From contig JALCRV010000011.1 of assembly GCA_022652945.1 (NCBI GenBank), positions 17,934 through 81,933 on the forward strand: a stretch of 64,000 nt of DNA, given 5' to 3'. Both the position numbers and the translations under genes were made by a program. Shown piece after piece: positions 52,833-61,347 of this stretch. Each line of letters starts with the position of its first letter. The first letter of the stretch is position 1. Under the pieces are notes generated by a model that was not told where the DNA came from, did no database searches, and saw nothing but the letters and a program-made list of their open reading frames with translations. Origin of the DNA: Bacilli bacterium. GTDB taxonomy: Bacteria; Bacillota_I; Bacilli_A; RFN20; CAG-288.

Positions 52833-53486
52833 ATGGATAAAAAATATAAAGGAGTCATCTTTGATTTAGATGGTGTCTTAGTCTTCACCGATCATTTCCA
52901 TTATTTGGCTTGGAAAAAACTGGCGGATGAAGAAGGCATCTATTTCGATGAAAAAATCAACGACCGTTTACGCGGGGTCTCCAGGATGGATTCTTTAGAT
53001 ATCATCTTAGAAAGATCTCAAAAGACTTATACTTCCCAAGAAAAAGCTGCCCTCGCTGAAAGAAAGAACGAATACTATAAGTCTTATCTTACCAAGATGA
53101 CCCCGGAAGATGTTAAAGAAGAGACCAGAAAGACCCTTGAGGAACTAAAAAACCGCGGATATAAGTTAGCGATCGGCTCCTCCTCTAAAAACACCAAGTT
53201 TATCCTTAATCAAGTTCATCTGACCTCAATGTTTTTGGCGATTTCCGATGGGACCAATATCGTAAGATCTAAACCGGATCCGGAAGTCTTTTTAAAGGCC
53301 GCCCTGTTTATTCAAGAAAAACCCGCGGACTGTTTAATTATGGAAGATGCCTTCGCTGGAATCGAAGCGGGAAAAAGAGGTGGGTTTAAAACCATCGCCA
53401 TCGGACAAGCCACCAAGGACGAGGAAGCGGATTATAAAGTCCAAGAGTTCAAAGAGATTTTGAACTTCCTGCCCCCGCTTATTTAG
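52833..53486 (+). CDS. pgmB: Beta-phosphoglucomutase
   Basis: A 217-residue HAD phosphomutase. Motif I FDLDGVLVFTDHFHYLAW has the nucleophile and acid Asp pair and the following His/Trp of beta-PGM, followed by LRGVSRMDSLDIIL, the family's diagnostic cap segment, then GSSSKN and KPDPEVF with the final EDAFAGIEA. It converts beta-glucose-1-phosphate to glucose-6-phosphate. Such genes normally accompany a disaccharide phosphorylase. TAGGAGAAG precedes the start. Its end overlaps the convergent pyrophosphatase gene by four bases. Confidence 0.92.
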   Translation: MDKKYKGVIFDLDGVLVFTDHFHYLAWKKLADEEGIYFDEKINDRLRGVSRMDSLDIILERSQKTYTSQEKAALAERKNEYYKSYLTKMTPEDVKEETRKTLEELKNRGYKLAIGSSSKNTKFILNQVHLTSMFLAISDGTNIVRSKPDPEVFLKAALFIQEKPADCLIMEDAFAGIEAGKRGGFKTIAIGQATKDEEADYKVQEFKEILNFLPPLI

Positions 53487-54031
53487 CCTCGCCTGATAGT
53501 GCGGCTATGGGCGTGCTGATAATTTAAATAAGACTGACGGATGATTTCTTTAGCTTCTAAAGGACCTTTGGCCTCCTCGACCAAGGTCCTTTTATTTTCT
53601 AATTCCTTATAAACGGTAAAAAAGTGTCGCATCTCCTCGAAAATATGCTTGGGCAGTTCAGTGATGGAATGGAAGGAATTATAGTCAGGATCATCAAAAG
53701 CCACGGCGATAATCTTCTCATCGGAGGATTTACCGTCCACCATCGAAATGACCCCGATGGGGCGACACTTCACTAAAGAAAGGGGGACTAAAGGCACCGA
53801 AGAAAGCACGAGGACATCTAAAGGATCCCCATCCTCCGCTAAAGTCAAAGGCAGGAAGCCGTAACTAGCCGGGTAATGGGTCGAAGTGAAAAGAATCCGG
53901 TCCAGGAGCAAAAGACCCGTTTCTTTATCCAGTTCATATTTAAGATTCGAGCCCTTAGAAATCTCGATGCAGGCTACAAATTCCTCAAGCCCCATCCTTT
54001 CTTTAGGCATCGTATCGATAATAGTAAGCAT
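53483..54031 (-). CDS. ppa: Inorganic pyrophosphatase, family I
   Basis: A 182-residue cytoplasmic enzyme of normal size hydrolysing pyrophosphate to phosphate. The signature EDGDPLDVLVL carries the metal-binding aspartates, and YELDKETG, HYPASYGF and the later DDPDY are as in the family. ACAGGAG precedes the ATG on the minus strand. It is convergent with and overlaps the pgmB end, so the two genes share a termination zone. The upstream ~420 nt contain its promoter. Secure assignment. Confidence 0.95.
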   Translation of the reverse strand: MLTIIDTMPKERMGLEEFVACIEISKGSNLKYELDKETGLLLLDRILFTSTHYPASYGFLPLTLAEDGDPLDVLVLSSVPLVPLSLVKCRPIGVISMVDGKSSDEKIIAVAFDDPDYNSFHSITELPKHIFEEMRHFFTVYKELENKRTLVEEAKGPLEAKEIIRQSYLNYQHAHSRTIRRG

Positions 54032-54453
54032 TTTTGATACTCCTGTTTTCCATTAACTACTGATAACGAAGACTGCTTTTCTAGATATTTTATCTTTAAT
54101 CTATCTTTAATCTCTTTCCATTATAACTTATAAGGAGAAAAGGAAGGGGAGTTAGTTCTTTACCTTAAGAGAAGAAAAACAAGGCGGGGTTTAAATTAAG
54201 TCTGTGAAAGTGAAACTTAAATGGATCAAACTTATATGAATGAGTTGTTTTATCAAAAGATTACTGATGGGTTTTCCGTGCTTAAAAGAATGGAAAGAAT
54301 AATTTTCCAAAAAAAGGACTTAAAAAATAGCTGATAATAAAGGGCCTTTTTATAACTTCCTTTTCAATTCTTTCATTTTTTGCTAGGGAAGAAGGGTGAG
54401 AAAGGATATAATTGAAAAGTATGTTTGATTCATTCTTTTTAGGAGCATAAAAA
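54032..54453. other. Intergenic region with promoters of ppa and the DUF1846 gene
   Basis: About 420 nt, AT-rich. TATAAT at 54407-54412 is the likely -10 for the DUF1846 gene with a leader of about 35 nt and AGGAG. No other hairpin or gene stands out. Confidence 0.45.
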
Positions 54454-55938
54454 ATGGCCATCGGTTTTGATAATGACAAGTATCTGTCCTTGCAGAGCGA
54501 GCATATTCAGAAGAGAATCGACCAATTCGGCGGTAAGCTCTATCTGGAATTCGGGGGCAAGCTTTTTGATGACTATCATGCCTCGCGTGTCCTGCCTGGC
54601 TTTAAGCCGGACAGCAAACTGCAGTTACTCTTAAAAATGAAGGATAAAGCCGAAATCATCATCGTCATCAATTCTGAATCGATTGAAGAAGCCAAAATCA
54701 GAGAAGATCTAGGCATCACTTATGATCAGGATGTCCTCCGTCTAATCGATGCCTTTGGAGAAGCCGGGCTTTATGTCGGCTCGGTCTGCTTAACGCAATT
54801 TAAGAATCAGAAAGGGGCTAAACAATTTGAAAAAGCCCTTCAGAAGCAGGGAATCAAGACTTACCATCATTATCCGATCGCTAACTATCCTTTCGATGTC
54901 GAGCGGATCGTCTCCGAGGAAGGCTTAGGGAAGAACGATTATATCCAAACTACGCGTTCTTTAGTAATCGTCACCGCTCCGGGCCCCGGCAGCGGCAAGA
55001 TGGCTACCTGCATCTCGCAGCTTTATCACGATAATAAGCGGGGAATTAAATCCGGATACGCAAAATTCGAAACTTTCCCCATCTGGAACTTACCTTTACG
55101 TCATCCGATCAATCTGGCTTACGAAGCGGCCACGGCTGATTTACAAGACGTAAATATGATCGACCCTTACCACTTAGAAGCTTACGGAATCTCGGCTGTT
55201 AACTATAACCGGGATATCGAAATCTTCCCGGTCCTGAACCGGATGTTTGATAAGATCTTCGGTTCTTCGCCTTATAAATCTCCGACTGATATGGGTGTAA
55301 ATATGGCTGGTTACTGCATCGTCGATGATATGGTCAGTCAGCAAGCAGCCAGGCAAGAAATCATCAGACGCTATCTTAAAGCCATGGTCGATAGGAGAAA
55401 CGATAAAGTCGATGATACGGTAGTTGATAAAATCGGCTCTTTGTTAAAGACCAACAATATCGACCTTTCCGAAAGAAAATGCATTGCGGCCGCTAAGGAA
55501 AAAGCCTTGAAAACTTGTTCTCCTTCCGCCGCTATTGAATTGAATGATGGTACCATCATCACTGGCAAGACCTCCCCTTTGCTCGGAGCGACCAGTGCGA
55601 TGATCCTAAATGCCTTAAAGCATCTAGCGGGGATTTCTGATGAAGTCCTCCTGCTGCCTAAAGCTGTCATTGAACCCGTCTGCCAGCTGAAAGTCCGCGA
55701 TTTAGGTGGGCATAACCCGCGGTTGCATCTAGATGAAATCCTTGTCACCCTTTCCATCTCCGCCGTCACTAATCCCTTGGCGGAATTAGCGATGGCCCAG
55801 CTACCTAAATTAAAGGGCGCCCAGTCCCATTCCAGCGTCATCTTAGCGGAAGTGGACTGCAATACTTTAAAGAAACTTGGGATCGATCATACTTCCGAAC
55901 CAATTTACGAGACGAAGAAGCTCTATCACGCTAAATAA
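54454..55938 (+). CDS. DUF1846 family protein
   Basis: A 494-residue cytoplasmic protein matching DUF1846 over its full length: N-terminal FDNDKYLSLQSEHIQKRI, a nucleotide-like loop VTAPGPGSGKMATCISQLYHD around 172-192, and the C-terminal LAEVDCNTLKKLGI. The structural resemblance is to P-loop/aspartate-kinase-like folds; biochemical activity is unknown. AGGAG precedes the ATG. Single gene, followed by a tRNA cluster. The family is common in Bacilli and Clostridia. Confidence 0.9.
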   Translation: MAIGFDNDKYLSLQSEHIQKRIDQFGGKLYLEFGGKLFDDYHASRVLPGFKPDSKLQLLLKMKDKAEIIIVINSESIEEAKIREDLGITYDQDVLRLIDAFGEAGLYVGSVCLTQFKNQKGAKQFEKALQKQGIKTYHHYPIANYPFDVERIVSEEGLGKNDYIQTTRSLVIVTAPGPGSGKMATCISQLYHDNKRGIKSGYAKFETFPIWNLPLRHPINLAYEAATADLQDVNMIDPYHLEAYGISAVNYNRDIEIFPVLNRMFDKIFGSSPYKSPTDMGVNMAGYCIVDDMVSQQAARQEIIRRYLKAMVDRRNDKVDDTVVDKIGSLLKTNNIDLSERKCIAAAKEKALKTCSPSAAIELNDGTIITGKTSPLLGATSAMILNALKHLAGISDEVLLLPKAVIEPVCQLKVRDLGGHNPRLHLDEILVTLSISAVTNPLAELAMAQLPKLKGAQSHSSVILAEVDCNTLKKLGIDHTSEPIYETKKLYHAK

Positions 55939-55977
55939 AAAGATTATTAACCCAGTGGTTAGTTGCATACTTACTTC

Positions 55978-56006
55978 TTGAAATCAGACTTGCGTTATGC
56001 TTTAAT
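55978..56006 (+). promoter_or_regulatory. Promoter of the tRNA-Cys/tRNA-Arg unit
   Basis: TTGAAA (55978-55983), 17-nt spacer ending in TGC, and TTTAAT (56001-56006): a strong extended -10 promoter, 14 nt before tRNA-Cys. Confidence 0.75.
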
Positions 56007-56019
56007 TAATAGGCGGTTT

Positions 56020-56094
56020 GGTTCCATAGCCAAGTTGGTAAGGCAAGTGACTGCAACTCACTCATCGTCGGTTCGAATCCGGCTGGAACCTCCA
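56020..56094 (+). tRNA. tRNA-Cys (GCA anticodon)
   Basis: The acceptor GGTTCCA pairs with TGGAACC, discriminator T, and CCA is encoded. The anticodon stem AGTGA/TCACT encloses CTGCAAC, with anticodon GCA at 56053-56055. The T-arm carries GGTTCGAATCC. All cloverleaf elements are present. Confidence 0.95.
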
Positions 56095-56111
56095 ATCGTC
56101 TCTACATATCT

Positions 56112-56188
56112 GCGCCAATAGACCAACTGGATAGATCGACTGGCTACGAACCAGTAGGCTGAGGGTTCGAGTCCTTCTTGGCGCACCA
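56112..56188 (+). tRNA. tRNA-Arg (ACG anticodon)
   Basis: Acceptor GCGCCAA pairs with TTGGCGC, discriminator A, CCA encoded. Anticodon stem ACTGG/CCAGT encloses CTACGAA, anticodon ACG at 56146-56148 (A34 normally converted to inosine). T-loop GGTTCGAGTCC present. Seventeen nt behind tRNA-Cys, so the two are cotranscribed. Confidence 0.95.
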
Positions 56189-56199
56189 GAGAGAAAACG

Positions 56200-56231
56200 G
56201 CGGTCCTGCTTATAAGGCAAGACCGCTTTTT
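56200..56231 (+). terminator. Terminator after the tRNA pair
   Basis: GCGGTC (56200-56205) pairs with GACCGC (56221-56226), the stem continuing with one mismatch to ~10 pairs; TTTTT follows. Confidence 0.8.
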
Positions 56232-56301
56232 CAATTAATTTCTTGTCTTTACAATTTAAAATTAAGATAATCAGCGCCTATATTTCGAATTCTTTTTCCA
56301 G

Positions 56302-56307
56302 TATAAT
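56302..56307 (+). promoter_or_regulatory. -10 box of the nucleoside phosphorylase gene
   Basis: TATAAT, 35 nt before the ATG at 56343, with CTGGAG between them. No good -35 is seen. Confidence 0.4.
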
Positions 56308-56342
56308 CAAAAATAAGAAGAGATAAAAACTGGAGAAAAAAG

Positions 56343-57098
56343 ATGATCACTAACTCTTATAGTCGGCAAAAGGGCAAAATATCCCCCGAGGACTTTTTTC
56401 CAGAGAGAGAAAAAGTCAGCGATATCTGCCTCGTGATTTTTTCTTATAAGCTTGTTCAGAAAGTCTTTGAAGAATATCATCCAGAAATAGTCGGGACCTT
56501 AAACTCCTCCTCCGCTCCCATTTCGATTTATCTTCTCGAGTACCAGGGAAAAAAGATCTGTTTTTATAATTCACCGATGGGAAGCGCCTTAGCGGCTTCT
56601 TTTATGTTGGAAGCCAGTTATTTAACTGGAGCTAAGAAATTCATCGCCTTCGGAACAGCGGGACGCCTTGATAAGTCCATTCCACCTTTAGCCTTTATAG
56701 TTCCTACCTCGGCCTACCGAGATGAAGGCCTCTCTTACCATTACGCGCCCCCGAAAGACTATATAAGGATTAAAAACCACGCTACAATTGAAAAATTCTT
56801 AAAAGAGGAAGGCCTTGAGTTTGTAAAAGGGAAAACTTGGACCACGGATGCTTTTTATAAAGAGACGGAAAAAGAGATCGCGGCACGAAAAAAAGAAGGC
56901 TGCATCTCGGTAGATATGGAATGCGCCGGAATGCAGGCCTTGGCTGATTTTTACGGCTTCAGTTTTTACGAGTTCTTTTTCGGCGCGGATCTTTTAGATT
57001 CCCAGTTCTGGGAACACTCCGTCCTTGGCACTTCTCAGGATCAAGAGCGACACCAGGATATTTTCCTTTTGGCTTTAAAACTATCCTTGAAGATTTAA
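56343..57098 (+). CDS. Nucleoside phosphorylase (PNP/uridine phosphorylase family)
   Basis: A 251-residue cytoplasmic enzyme of the PNP_UDP family that splits nucleosides with phosphate. The GTAGRLD motif (phosphate/sugar site), an NSPMGS segment and the diagnostic SVDMECAGMQALADFYG near residue 200 are present; the N-terminal ~40 residues are less typical. CTGGAG precedes the start. Purine versus uridine specificity cannot be read with confidence. Single gene, followed by tRNA-Pro. Confidence 0.85.
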   Translation: MITNSYSRQKGKISPEDFFPEREKVSDICLVIFSYKLVQKVFEEYHPEIVGTLNSSSAPISIYLLEYQGKKICFYNSPMGSALAASFMLEASYLTGAKKFIAFGTAGRLDKSIPPLAFIVPTSAYRDEGLSYHYAPPKDYIRIKNHATIEKFLKEEGLEFVKGKTWTTDAFYKETEKEIAARKKEGCISVDMECAGMQALADFYGFSFYEFFFGADLLDSQFWEHSVLGTSQDQERHQDIFLLALKLSLKI

Positions 57099-57142
57099 AG
57101 AACCCAATGTGAGTTTTTCTTTTACCCGAAGACGGTTTTCTA

Positions 57143-57151
57143 TGATAGAAT
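57143..57151 (+). promoter_or_regulatory. Extended -10 promoter of tRNA-Pro
   Basis: TGATAGAAT, 13 nt before the tRNA; the same 9-mer serves the VanZ-Ig and Crp/Fnr genes. The -35 is poor, as expected for an extended -10. Confidence 0.55.
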
Positions 57152-57164
57152 AATCCTTGCCGTC

Positions 57165-57242
57165 CGGGACGTGGCGTAGCTTGGTTAGCGCGCCTGCTTT
57201 GGGAGCAGGAGATCGCGAGTTCGAATCTCACCGTCCCGACCA
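57165..57242 (+). tRNA. tRNA-Pro (TGG anticodon)
   Basis: Acceptor CGGGACG pairs with CGTCCCG, discriminator A, CCA encoded. The anticodon stem CCTGC/GCAGG encloses TTTGGGA with anticodon TGG at 57200-57202. T-loop AGTTCGAATCT present. Confidence 0.95.
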
Positions 57243-57253
57243 TTTGTTAAATC

Positions 57254-57278
57254 AGCATCGCTCCGGCGGTGCTTTTTT
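57254..57278 (+). terminator. Terminator of tRNA-Pro
   Basis: AGCATCGC (57254-57261) pairs with GCGGTGCT (57266-57273), loop TCCG, followed by TTTTT. Confidence 0.8.
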
Positions 57279-57318
57279 AAATTTAAAGAGAATGACTCCT
57301 CAATAGAAAAAGTAATAT

Positions 57319-57966
57319 TTAGTCAGAAGTCTTAACTTCGGGTAAGGCAGTATCTTTATTCTCGTGAATGATATCGTTAATCGTATGGAGACTGGATTCC
57401 GGATTATCCATGAAGTGGACGATTGTAATTCTTTTTCTCTTCCCGTCGTTCCAAGTGATGATAAGTCTAGCGTACAACTTAAAAGATAGGCCACCCATCT
57501 GGAGCGAGAAGAGGCGGAAGAGAGAAACCTTCTGTATTTGATCAAGCGGGATGATTTCGCCTTTTTGCGCTCGGTCACGGATACCTAGAAGTCTTTTATC
57601 AAGATTTAGATATATATTGGCGTTTCCGACTTTATCATTGGCTTTTTTAGCTTGGTAGATCCAGCGGAAGAGGAAAAGCCCTGAGAGGACACCTAAGAGG
57701 AGGGAAAAGACAAATATCGTCCATCTCCAGCCATCGGAAGGGAGTTTATCATACCAGGTTTTGATGTAGGCGGGAATCAAGGATACAGCGAGGGTGACGA
57801 AAAGCGGCATGCCGAGGTAATCGGCAAGACCGAGGTATTTCCGGTGCCCGATTATAATCCCCTTAAAAGGGACCTTTTCACCATCGTTAAGTTGAATTGT
57901 AGTAGGAGAGACGCGATCGTAAGTCGACCAATCAACTCTCTGGCTTTCTTTTTTATTTGTATCCAT
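57319..57966 (-). CDS. Hypothetical two-helix membrane protein
   Basis: A 215-residue protein: a soluble N-terminus of ~50 residues, two transmembrane helices (about 52-68 and 83-103), then a ~105-residue C-terminal domain with alternating strands that resembles PH-like membrane-associated domains (LNLDKRLLGI, PLDQIQKVSLF). No family is recognised with certainty. The ATG lies 7 nt after an extended -10, so the mRNA is probably leaderless. It diverges from the O-antigen-ligase-like gene. Confidence 0.7.
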   Translation of the reverse strand: MDTNKKESQRVDWSTYDRVSPTTIQLNDGEKVPFKGIIIGHRKYLGLADYLGMPLFVTLAVSLIPAYIKTWYDKLPSDGWRWTIFVFSLLLGVLSGLFLFRWIYQAKKANDKVGNANIYLNLDKRLLGIRDRAQKGEIIPLDQIQKVSLFRLFSLQMGGLSFKLYARLIITWNDGKRKRITIVHFMDNPESSLHTINDIIHENKDTALPEVKTSD

Positions 57967-57973
57967 ACTTAGG

Positions 57974-57982
57974 ATTTTAGCA
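57974..57982 (-). promoter_or_regulatory. Extended -10 (TGCTAAAAT) for a leaderless mRNA
   Basis: On the minus strand the box ends at 57974 and the ATG begins at 57966, seven bases later. Confidence 0.5.
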
Positions 57983-58296
57983 CGTTTAATTTATTTAAAT
58001 TGAAATCTAGGTTAGGCTTTTTTTGAAAACGTACAAATCTATTTAAAAATCCCATTTTTTTGAGCCTTCCTAGCGGTCTAGATAAAACTTTTAAAAAAGA
58101 GGAACTTAAAAGCTATAACAAAAGAAGCGATCTTATAGCTCTTCTATTCCTTTTTGGACTGAATAATTGCTCTCCGATAAAAAAATTAAGCTTTCTTGAT
58201 TTGAGAAAAGGGAAGCAAAATCTGCTTAAGTTTAAGCGGAAATTTTGAAAAGAAAACATAAAAGCGCTTTTTTACTTAGTAAAACGAAAGCGGATA

Positions 58297-58305
58297 TGCT
58301 AGTAT
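58297..58305 (+). promoter_or_regulatory. Extended -10 (TGCTAGTAT) for a near-leaderless mRNA
   Basis: The box ends at 58305 and the ATG begins at 58316; CTACTTGTTT between them has no Shine-Dalgarno. Confidence 0.4.
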
Positions 58306-58315
58306 CTACTTGTTT

Positions 58316-59698
58316 ATGAGAGAACAGCTGCTGAATCTTGAAAAAAAGACATCGATTATCTTTAACTCCGCCTGGTTTTGGCTTTTCGTGATGGCCGGGT
58401 ATTTTGTCTCGTGGTATTTTTTCTCCCACACCGGTTCATTTATCGTCGCCTTGATCGTTAGTTTATTGCTTCTTATCTTCCAATCGGATATCCGCCTGGC
58501 CGGAGCGAATATGCTTTTCGGCTTTTTCTCCGTTTCGAAGATGCCTTATTTTAATACGATGACTTGGTCCATCTGGGGGCTTATTGCCGCCTTAGGTGGA
58601 GGAATGCTGCTTATTTATCTTAAAAGGATCATCGTCTTCCGCCGCTGTTATTTCTCCTGGGGAAGCATCGGTCTTTCCACGACTTTATTGATCTTCTTTT
58701 ATTTAATCTCCGGGATAGTAAATAACTACTTAAGACAATCCACCTATAACGGTTACGGCTTTTTGACCTTGGCTTTCTGTCTTATTTATCTGGCTATCTA
58801 TCTGATGCTGGTTAGCGGTGGAGATCGAGATAAAAGGGATTTCCTTTGCTGGGAATTCTACCTAGTCAATATCTTCGTCTGCTTAGAATGCTTCACATTC
58901 TATTTTAGGAATCCTAATCATTCCTGGGCTTTTGAACTTGGCTGGGGCAATAAGAACGTCGTTTCGATTGCTTTAGAGGTCGCCTTACCTTTCGCGGCTC
59001 GCCTTTTCTCAAAAGACCATCGTCGGATTGATGCTTTGGTCTTAGTCTTTATCGATCTCTTTTTGATTATTGCCTCCTTATGCCGGGCGGGGGCGGGAAG
59101 CGTTTTAATTCTCGGTCCGTTATTAGCTATAATCCTGGTGATGGATAGCTCGCATAATAAACCTCACGATGTGGCACTATGCCTCGGAATCGTTGGCTTA
59201 TTTTTCACTTTAGGCTTATGGTTGCCGGGGGAAATCAAGGATGCCTTTATCCGTATTCTGGATATGGGCGGGGATGTTTCTTCTCGAAAGCCTATCTGGG
59301 ATTTAGCCCTGAAATACTTCTATGAGGATCCTATCTTAGGTGGTTCTTTTAGCGCCTTATTCGAGATTTATCACGATATGGGGTGGGAAGGGTTAGGACT
59401 GATGCTAGCCCACAATACTTATCTGACTTTATTGGCCTCAGGTGGACTTATTTGCTTACTTATTTATTTCTTCCAAGTCTTCGAGACCGTCTATACCGCT
59501 ATCAAAGCCAAAGGCTCCTTTGGGTTAGCCTTGATTTACGTAATCTTAATTAGCTTGCTCCACGGTCTTTTAGATAATACCTTCTTCGCTTTGAGCTTTA
59601 TGTTGCCTTATCTTGTAATCTTCGCTGAGCCTTCCTTATCCTCATTCGGCGATAAATGCCTAAAAGGAAAATGGAAGAGAACGAGGTTAGCTGAATAA
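58316..59698 (+). CDS. O-antigen ligase/polymerase-like membrane protein (Wzy_C type)
   Basis: A 460-residue polytopic protein with roughly 11 hydrophobic helices. The conserved Wzy_C region near the C-terminal third has a loop with YHDMGWEGLG and AHNTYLTLLASGGL, where the His-Asn-Thr-Tyr motif is diagnostic. It would polymerise or transfer glycan repeats at the outer face of the membrane. I use ATG 58316; the frame could open at a TTG at 58310. It lies close to the CpsC/CpsD genes, consistent with exopolysaccharide synthesis, and is 2 nt from the NAD(P)HX repair gene. Confidence 0.82.
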   Translation: MREQLLNLEKKTSIIFNSAWFWLFVMAGYFVSWYFFSHTGSFIVALIVSLLLLIFQSDIRLAGANMLFGFFSVSKMPYFNTMTWSIWGLIAALGGGMLLIYLKRIIVFRRCYFSWGSIGLSTTLLIFFYLISGIVNNYLRQSTYNGYGFLTLAFCLIYLAIYLMLVSGGDRDKRDFLCWEFYLVNIFVCLECFTFYFRNPNHSWAFELGWGNKNVVSIALEVALPFAARLFSKDHRRIDALVLVFIDLFLIIASLCRAGAGSVLILGPLLAIILVMDSSHNKPHDVALCLGIVGLFFTLGLWLPGEIKDAFIRILDMGGDVSSRKPIWDLALKYFYEDPILGGSFSALFEIYHDMGWEGLGLMLAHNTYLTLLASGGLICLLIYFFQVFETVYTAIKAKGSFGLALIYVILISLLHGLLDNTFFALSFMLPYLVIFAEPSLSSFGDKCLKGKWKRTRLAE

Positions 59699-59700
59699 AG

Positions 59701-61197
59701 ATGAAAGAACTTTTTTCCGTTAACCAAATAAAGGCTTTAGACCAAGTAGAAGGAAAAAAAGATGATCCGCTTTTCTTGATGGAAAAAGCCGCTTCTGGGG
59801 CTTATCAGGCCTTAAGGAAAATTAAACCTTTCCAATCGGTCCTTGTCGTTTGCGGGAGCGGAAATAACGGGGGAGATGGTTTAGCCCTCAGCCGGATTTT
59901 GTCCTCCAAAGGATATCAAGTTAAGACTGTTTTAATAAAGGGCCACCAAAGCGAGGAAAATAAGAAGGAAGAAGAAAAGCTTCCTTTTAAAGCTTTAAGT
60001 GAAATCCCCGAAGGGTCTTTCAATCTAGTAATCGATGCGCTTTACGGCATCGGGTTTCATGAACCGTTAGAGGAAGATAAAGTTGAACTCCTTAAACGTT
60101 TGAATTCTTTAAAAGCATATAAAGTCTCTTTAGATATCCCCAGCGGGTTAAACGGGGATAACGGAAAAGGGAAGTACTATTTTAAAGCTGACCTGACTTT
60201 GACTTTCGGAGCCTATAAAAAAGGTCTTTTCTTAAATGATGGCTTAGATGCCTCTGGAAAGATTACCCTGGTTCCTATTTATAAGAAAAAGGGAAAGGGT
60301 TCTTTAAATTTGATTGAGAAGAAAGATTTAAAGCCGTATTTTTCAATAAGAAAACGCAACTCGAATAAAGGCGATTATCCTTCTTTGGCCATCCTTGGAG
60401 GCTCCTTAAATTATTTAGGGGCTCCTTATCTTTCTTATCTAGCTTTAGCGGGCTTACGGATGGGAGCTGGGTATATTTATGAAGCGATTCCGGAGGAAAC
60501 CTATTCGTATTACGCCTTAAAAGCTCCGCAAGCCATCATGATTAAAATGCCTAGCAAGGATGGACATTTATCTTTTGAGCCTGAGGCCTTAGATCAGCTG
60601 ATGAAAAGAACGGATGCGATCGGGTTTGGAATGGGTTGTTTAACTAGCGAAGATACTTATAAAATCGCGGTTTATTTAATCAGAAACTTTAAAGGGTTGC
60701 TGCTGATCGATGCTGATGGGCTAAATGCCTTAGCCAAGTGCGGGCTTTCCTTCTTAAAGGAAAAACGTCCGGGGCAGTTGATCTTAACTCCGCATCTTAA
60801 AGAATTCTCTCGCCTTCTTAATAAAAGCGTTGAAGAGATTGAAGATAAACAAGTGGAACTAGCTCAAGAGTTCAGCGCGGAATACCATCTTAATCTGATT
60901 TTAAAGTCGGCTTCTTCCATTATTACTGACGGGGAAAAGAGCTTTTTAAATGTCAGCGGGAACAGCGGGTTAGCTAAAGGCGGTTCGGGGGATATGTTAA
61001 GCGGAATTATCATCGGACTTAGCTATCTTCTTAAAGAGGGAGCCTCGTGTTTAGATATATGTAAAATCGGTAGCTATTTACTCGGCCGCACAGCAGAAAT
61101 TTTCGCTTTAAAACTTCCTTCCCGGGCTTTAATCTGCGAAGACGTGATTAACTTGCTGCCTTTAGCCTTAAAGGAAATCTGCCCGCTTAAAGGCTGA
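59701..61197 (+). CDS. nnr: Bifunctional NAD(P)H-hydrate epimerase/dehydratase
   Basis: A 498-residue fusion of normal length. The N-terminal epimerase domain (1-~205) has the motif CGSGNNGGDGLALSR and LVIDALYGIG; the C-terminal ADP-dependent dehydratase (~215-498) has SGNSGLAKGGSGDMLSGII, the ribokinase-like anion hole. It repairs damaged NAD(P)HX. The ATG is 2 nt behind the preceding stop, so it is translated from the same message as the ligase-like gene. Confidence 0.95.
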   Translation: MKELFSVNQIKALDQVEGKKDDPLFLMEKAASGAYQALRKIKPFQSVLVVCGSGNNGGDGLALSRILSSKGYQVKTVLIKGHQSEENKKEEEKLPFKALSEIPEGSFNLVIDALYGIGFHEPLEEDKVELLKRLNSLKAYKVSLDIPSGLNGDNGKGKYYFKADLTLTFGAYKKGLFLNDGLDASGKITLVPIYKKKGKGSLNLIEKKDLKPYFSIRKRNSNKGDYPSLAILGGSLNYLGAPYLSYLALAGLRMGAGYIYEAIPEETYSYYALKAPQAIMIKMPSKDGHLSFEPEALDQLMKRTDAIGFGMGCLTSEDTYKIAVYLIRNFKGLLLIDADGLNALAKCGLSFLKEKRPGQLILTPHLKEFSRLLNKSVEEIEDKQVELAQEFSAEYHLNLILKSASSIITDGEKSFLNVSGNSGLAKGGSGDMLSGIIIGLSYLLKEGASCLDICKIGSYLLGRTAEIFALKLPSRALICEDVINLLPLALKEICPLKG

Positions 61198-61291
61198 TTT
61201 TAGAAAGTATTAATTTTCTGCTTACCAGAGGTCTTTTTATTATAAAAAGTGTTGATGAGGATATTAGGGAGATAGCCTTCAGGCGGTAAGA

Positions 61292-61320
61292 TTGTAAAGC
61301 GAAATTTGGTATATTATACT
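61292..61320 (+). promoter_or_regulatory. Promoter of the CpsC/CpsD operon
   Basis: TTGTAA (61292-61297) and TATACT (61315-61320) with a 17-nt spacer, 27 nt before the CpsC ATG. Confidence 0.75.
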
Positions 61321-61347
61321 TAATTGTCAAAAAAAGGAGTTAACCAC

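Larger units (their letters stand above)
57967..58315. other. Divergent intergenic region, both flanking genes apparently leaderless
   Basis: About 350 nt. Promoters lie at its two extreme ends. An AAAAGCGCTTTT palindrome near 58260-58271 is a possible operator. A 62-codon frame starting with TTG at 58060 lacks a ribosome-binding site and is not supported. Confidence 0.45.

Noticed and set aside
58060..58248. 62-codon plus-strand ORF starting with TTG
   Set aside because: No ribosome-binding site and no family; overlaps only AT-rich intergenic DNA.
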